Positions 60,496 to 64,000 of a stretch of 64,000 nt of DNA are shown one piece after another; within the stretch, counting starts at the first letter, position 1, and each line of letters begins with the position of its first letter. The DNA is from an uncultured Prevotella sp. (GTDB lineage Bacteria > Bacteroidota > Bacteroidia > Bacteroidales > Bacteroidaceae). The translations under genes were made by a program, and so were the position numbers. The notes beneath the pieces were generated by a model. It was given only the letters and a program-made list of their open reading frames with translations. It had not been told where the DNA came from and did no database searches. The stretch covers positions 1-64,000 of the forward strand of contig CAMUYR010000010.1 in NCBI GenBank assembly GCA_947164965.1, in the 5' to 3' direction.

Positions 60496-61455
60496 ATGAA
60501 GAATCAGAAAATGTATGAAGCGGACGACAAGATGATATCGTTGATTCGCGACAATTACGACCTGTTACAAATGCTGGGCAGCTTCGGCATCAGCCTGGGA
60601 TTCGGTGATAAGACGGTGAAAGAGACATGCGAAACAAATCATGTCGACACGTACACATTCCTGGCGGTAGTCAACTTCACGATTAACGGCTTCGGCGAGT
60701 TTGCTACAGACGACCAGCTGTCCGTCCCCACCCTGCTCCACTATCTCGAGGCCAGCCATGCCTACTTCCTCGATTTCCAGCTGCCTTACATCCGCCGCGA
60801 GCTGCAGGAGTCACTCGACGAACACGACTCTCTGGCCAACCTCATCCTGCGCTTCTACGACGAATATGCCCACGAGATACGACGCCACATGAAGTACGAA
60901 CAGAAGACGCTGTTCCCCTATGTGCAGTCGCTCATCGAGGGCCATCCCATCAACGATTATAATGTAGAGACATTCTCCAAGCACCACGGTGCTACCGACA
61001 AGAAGCTGCGCGAGCTGAAACTGCTCATCATCAAGTATCTGCCGCAGGACGGACTGCACAACAACCAGTTGACCGCCACCCTACACGACATCTACGAAAA
61101 CGAGGTATGGCTGCGCCAGCACGCTATGGTCGAAGACTACATCTTCGTGCCGGCCATCCGCCGCCTGGAGCAGGTAGCCAAAGAGATCGACGTAACGCGC
61201 AACATTTCCGACATGGTGTTTAAAAACGGTATGAATAGCGACGATGCCCTCTCAGACCGCGAGAAAGACGTCATCATATCATTGGTTCAGGGCATGTCGA
61301 ACAAGGAGATTGCCGACCACCTGTGCATCTCGGTGAATACTGTCATCACCCACCGCCGCAACATAGCCCGCAAGCTACAGATACACTCACCGGCAGGCCT
61401 CACCATCTACGCCATTGTCAACGGCCTTGTCAACATCTCGAGCGTCAAGCTTTAG
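60496..61455 (+). CDS. Hemerythrin/RIC-like domain fused to LuxR-type HTH regulator
   Basis: 319 residues. The N-terminal part recalls the ScdA/YtfE (RIC) family, and about 80-235 is a hemerythrin-like four-helix bundle with spaced metal ligands: HYLEASHAYF, HEIRRHMKYEQKTLFPYV, SKHHGATD and RQHAMVEDYIFVPAI. The last 65 residues are a LuxR/GerE helix-turn-helix (LSDREKDVIISLVQGMSNKE, then TVITHRRNIARKL). A di-iron site would let it sense oxygen, nitric oxide or iron and bind DNA directly, without a kinase. It is divergent from the porin-imelysin operon and is its likely regulator. The family is predicted from motifs; the signal is inferred. Confidence 0.87.
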   Translation: MKNQKMYEADDKMISLIRDNYDLLQMLGSFGISLGFGDKTVKETCETNHVDTYTFLAVVNFTINGFGEFATDDQLSVPTLLHYLEASHAYFLDFQLPYIRRELQESLDEHDSLANLILRFYDEYAHEIRRHMKYEQKTLFPYVQSLIEGHPINDYNVETFSKHHGATDKKLRELKLLIIKYLPQDGLHNNQLTATLHDIYENEVWLRQHAMVEDYIFVPAIRRLEQVAKEIDVTRNISDMVFKNGMNSDDALSDREKDVIISLVQGMSNKEIADHLCISVNTVITHRRNIARKLQIHSPAGLTIYAIVNGLVNISSVKL

Positions 61456-61485
61456 TAGCGTTTAATTATTCGAGAAATACGACGG

Positions 61486-62922
61486 CTATCCGTAGACATG
61501 TACGCTGGAACCTTGGGCGGAAGGCAGATAATTGATGCCCCACCAACACATCTGCAAGAGTACGAACGAAATGAGCAATACCCACAGAGCGAGCTTCGGC
61601 TGGTGAGTGGGTATTTGTCTATAATGCACATATGCGAGATAGGCAAACCAGGTGATGGCAGCCCACGTCTCCTTGGGGTCCCATGACCAGTAGTGTCCCC
61701 ACGCCTCCTTGGCCCAAAGGGCACCGAAGAGCATGCCGATGGTAATCAGTGCAACACCTATATAGACGATGTTGTCCAAACTGCCTTGCTTCGACCGAAT
61801 CAGCAGATACAGGGCAATAACGGCTGCCGATGCCATCAACGTATAGGCCAGCATGTAGGCAATGATGTGCGGCTTGAACCACGGGCTCTGCAAGGCAGGC
61901 ACCAAGGTGTCGGAATGTAGAATGGGCATGAAGTGGTGAACGCAGAAAAAAGCCGCAACTATCACAACAGCTATCGCCAGTGCATGCTTAGGATGCTTCC
62001 TGACTTGTCGCCATCCACCGGCCCAGGGTATAGCGAGCAGCATGAAGCAAATGGCTCCAGCGAGCATCATATAAATGCCGGTATAGACCAGCGGTAGCCA
62101 AGGGTCGCTCACCAGTTCCAGAATGCTTGTCTGGCTCATGGCCCCCATCTGCGTGTCGTAACCATACTGGTAGATTTTCCAACCATCCACATCCACGGGC
62201 TTGTTCACCTCGACGGTGGTCTGGATATTATTACCCGACTTTGTCAGAATCTGAATCTCCGATGCAAATCGCTTGGGCTTGCCGTCGTCATAGGTCTCCA
62301 TGACAAACTCCTTCAGCTCGATAGCGATGGGCATCTCGACAATCTGCTGTTCTTGGTTAAGCGTTCTCCACTCAGGCTCTCCCTTCAAGGTAATCATCTT
62401 CAGGCGTTGCATGTCGGCATTACCCAATGTTGCCGTCGTCAGAGCAAGAAACAAACCGAGGTGGTTTAATATAGAGGTGAGAGGTGAGAGGTAAGAGGTG
62501 AGAGAATGGTTTTGCTGCGTCACTAGCCTCCTAACCTTTGATAACACGACCTGTCCGAGAATGACGGTGATATAGACGTAGATGAGTACGAAAGGCCAAA
62601 ACGAGAGTATATTGTTCAGCCACATGCCATCGACAGTCTGCCTCGTCAATCCCATGATGACAGTCAGCACGACGGCATAAATCAATGCTGGTATCGCAGC
62701 CTTGCTAGTGCCTATGAAATGTAGGCCATAGACCTTCTTACGGAGCAGGAAGATGATAGCAATAAATGCGAGGAAACACGCCAGCACGATGCCATTGACA
62801 GGCCAGTGGAAAGCATCCCAGGCCACAGGACCGCCACTCAGCTCAAGCATTAGTCCAGCCACTATAAGGCCTCCCCCAATGAGGAACCCCTCTTTCATTC
62901 CGTATGGTTTAGTCCACATCAT
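61486..62922 (-). CDS. CcsBA-type cytochrome c synthase, copy 2, with internal 7-bp repeat
   Basis: 478 residues. Four N-terminal spans and a short periplasmic ResB-like part (VDGWKIYQYGYDTQMG) precede the CcsA part with WGHYWSWDPKETWAAI and histidines in WFKPHIIAYML and AYVHYRQ. It is about 150 residues shorter than the copy at 54123-56021; the missing piece is the long periplasmic insert. Near residues 135-155 the code runs through a 7-bp tandem repeat (SLTSYLSPLTSI). It follows a TonB-dependent receptor gene by 28 bases on the same strand. It may mature a c-type cytochrome encoded beyond this window. Confidence 0.88.
   Translation of the reverse strand: MMWTKPYGMKEGFLIGGGLIVAGLMLELSGGPVAWDAFHWPVNGIVLACFLAFIAIIFLLRKKVYGLHFIGTSKAAIPALIYAVVLTVIMGLTRQTVDGMWLNNILSFWPFVLIYVYITVILGQVVLSKVRRLVTQQNHSLTSYLSPLTSILNHLGLFLALTTATLGNADMQRLKMITLKGEPEWRTLNQEQQIVEMPIAIELKEFVMETYDDGKPKRFASEIQILTKSGNNIQTTVEVNKPVDVDGWKIYQYGYDTQMGAMSQTSILELVSDPWLPLVYTGIYMMLAGAICFMLLAIPWAGGWRQVRKHPKHALAIAVVIVAAFFCVHHFMPILHSDTLVPALQSPWFKPHIIAYMLAYTLMASAAVIALYLLIRSKQGSLDNIVYIGVALITIGMLFGALWAKEAWGHYWSWDPKETWAAITWFAYLAYVHYRQIPTHQPKLALWVLLISFVLLQMCWWGINYLPSAQGSSVHVYG
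62474..62504. repeat. 7-bp tandem repeat (GAGGTGA), 4.4 copies, in coding sequence
   Basis: GAGGTGA, GAGGTGA, GAGGTAA, GAGGTGA, GAG. Since 7 is not a multiple of 3, loss or gain of one unit would shift the reading frame of the ccsBA gene. The present copy number keeps it in frame. Confidence 0.85.
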
Positions 62923-62950
62923 CTCAGTTCTTCTACGACGGCAAATAACA

Positions 62951-64000
62951 CTACAAAATAGACAGCTGGTCGAGATCTACGGAGAGTCCGATGCTGAAAG
63001 AAGGACCCTTAGTGAGCGGCGAACTGTAATAATACACTCTCGGCTTGTAATTGAAGAGGTTGTCGATGGCGGTATTCAGATGGATGCCTCGCCAGAGATG
63101 GTGCTGGAGCATCAGCTTCCAGATGGTATAGCCCTGATCGACATCGGAGCGACCTGACTGTGGCTTGCCCTGGAACCGGCCGGAAAGGGCAGCGTCGAGT
63201 GCATAGAAGCTCGCAAACCGATGGTTGTAGCCAATGCGCCACGTCATGGAGTGATTACGCGGCTGGTTGAACTGCGAGAAGTAGGCATTACCCTTCTCGT
63301 GCATCCACGAATAGTTGAGTTTGAGCGACAATCCCCAGTCGAGCACATGTCCCAGACTGACATCAAAGCCCCACACTGTGATACCGTTTTCGTTGACGTA
63401 AAGTGCTCCTGGTGTCTTCTCGTTCGTACTTGGATCCACATAGTCATAGTCCATCGTCGTAATACGCTTGTCGAAGACGTTACACGAGCCCATGAGGGTG
63501 AAGCTATAGACACCATCGATAATGCCCGACTCCCTGATGCGGTGCTGGCGCTCGATGGCGAGATTGAAATTATGGCTCTTTTCGGGTTCCAAGTTGGGAT
63601 TGCCGATGAGCATATAGCCCATGTTACCCATGTCGAAGTGCATATACATCTCCTTGAGCGAAGGTGCACGGAAGCCGCTGGCATAATTTGCACGGAAGGT
63701 CATCCACGGAAATTTATATACCACGGCCAGACGACCAGTAAGGGCCTTCTGCGAAGAGGCTGAGAAATAATCGTAGCGCATACTTCCCACGATATTCAGC
63801 TGATCGGTGATGTTCCAGTCGAACTGGGCAAAGCCATCGATATTGTCCTGCGAATGGCTGGTATTGTCGATAAACTGATACGTAGAGAGATAGTCGTGCA
63901 TATAGTCAGCACCCAGAATCAGACTGTTCTTACCAAAGGCGTGATGGTAGAGGGCGTGGGCTACGTGTTGCCGATTGCTGTAGTCGTGGTCGTGGGTACG
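62951..64000 (-). CDS. TonB-dependent outer-membrane receptor, C-terminal part (cut by window end)
   Basis: At least 349 residues; the frame is open to the right edge and the true start lies outside. The visible part is the beta-barrel: alternating strands, the conserved FRANYASGFRAPSLKEMYM and NPNLEPEKSHNFNLAIE motifs of TonB receptors, and the HLNTAIDNLFNYKPRVYYY segment near the end. It takes up iron complexes, heme, cobalamin or similar ligands with TonB energy. The HDHDY near the cut end may be part of a metal-binding loop. It is followed by ccsBA copy 2. Confidence 0.9.
   Translation of the reverse strand, partial: RTHDHDYSNRQHVAHALYHHAFGKNSLILGADYMHDYLSTYQFIDNTSHSQDNIDGFAQFDWNITDQLNIVGSMRYDYFSASSQKALTGRLAVVYKFPWMTFRANYASGFRAPSLKEMYMHFDMGNMGYMLIGNPNLEPEKSHNFNLAIERQHRIRESGIIDGVYSFTLMGSCNVFDKRITTMDYDYVDPSTNEKTPGALYVNENGITVWGFDVSLGHVLDWGLSLKLNYSWMHEKGNAYFSQFNQPRNHSMTWRIGYNHRFASFYALDAALSGRFQGKPQSGRSDVDQGYTIWKLMLQHHLWRGIHLNTAIDNLFNYKPRVYYYSSPLTKGPSFSIGLSVDLDQLSIL

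Overview
The window reads as a chromosomal piece of a Bacteroidota bacterium, most likely a Prevotellaceae member (Prevotella or a close relative) of a plant-fed gut or rumen. The signs are: repeated upstream boxes of the form TAnnTTTG with TTTG or TTG about 20 bases further upstream (the Bacteroidota -7/-33 promoter); a short 290-residue primary sigma factor without region 1.1; a DUF5686 outer-membrane barrel; AddAB-type RecB-like nucleases; secreted proteins ending in a DGRKL...KGIYI.NGKK tail; and a GH67 alpha-glucuronidase. I saw no rRNA, tRNA, CRISPR array, transposase or prophage gene. Most of the sequence is ordinary core genome; the two ends and a few repeats are accessory in character.

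Layout. 1-8.9 kb: two very large secreted proteins on the minus strand (cadherin-like plus MBG-like repeats; BspA-type repeats plus beta-helix), with hairpins and a 23-bp inverted repeat around the first. 8.9-14.5 kb (minus): dapA, an AraC regulator, then a four-gene partner-switching module (TPR/SpoIIE-type PP2C phosphatase, RsbW-like kinase, STAS antagonist, and a membrane HATPase protein with no phospho-acceptor histidine). 14.6-19.0 kb (minus): a small membrane protein, a eukaryote-like glycogen branching enzyme with a Lys/Ala-rich tail, a YhcH-type protein and a MORN-repeat protein. 19.1-23.8 kb (plus): kdsB, a 5'-nucleotidase-like enzyme, nudC and a MORN/GH25 lysozyme. 23.8-25.1 kb (minus): trmN6 and a secreted unknown. 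25.2-40.4 kb (plus): lon, tgt, LptF/G permease, DEAD-box helicase, rpoD, DUF5686, addA, addB; then a patatin (minus). 41.3-48.7 kb (plus): aminopeptidase P, C1 peptidase, transketolase, rpiB and a second SpoIIE-type phosphatase, this one a lipoprotein. 48.8-54.1 kb (plus): a lipoprotein, a LolA-like protein, a histidine acid phosphatase and GH67.

54.1-64 kb is the most coherent functional block. A minus-strand operon encodes an outer-membrane porin, an imelysin (EfeO/IrpA-like) lipoprotein, a di-heme DUF1111 lipoprotein and a CcsBA cytochrome c synthase. Divergent from it is a regulator that fuses a hemerythrin/RIC-like di-iron domain to a LuxR helix-turn-helix. Next to that, on the minus strand, are a TonB-dependent receptor (cut by the window end) and a second CcsBA. 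Together they look like an iron or redox-metal handling system with its own cytochrome maturation and a di-iron sensor. The shared control region carries mirrored promoters and a repeated 16-bp box.

The other strong candidates for something new are the partner-switching module with its unusual HATPase protein, palindromic elements inserted in frame into coding sequences, and a 7-bp tandem repeat inside the second ccsBA gene that could switch it on and off.
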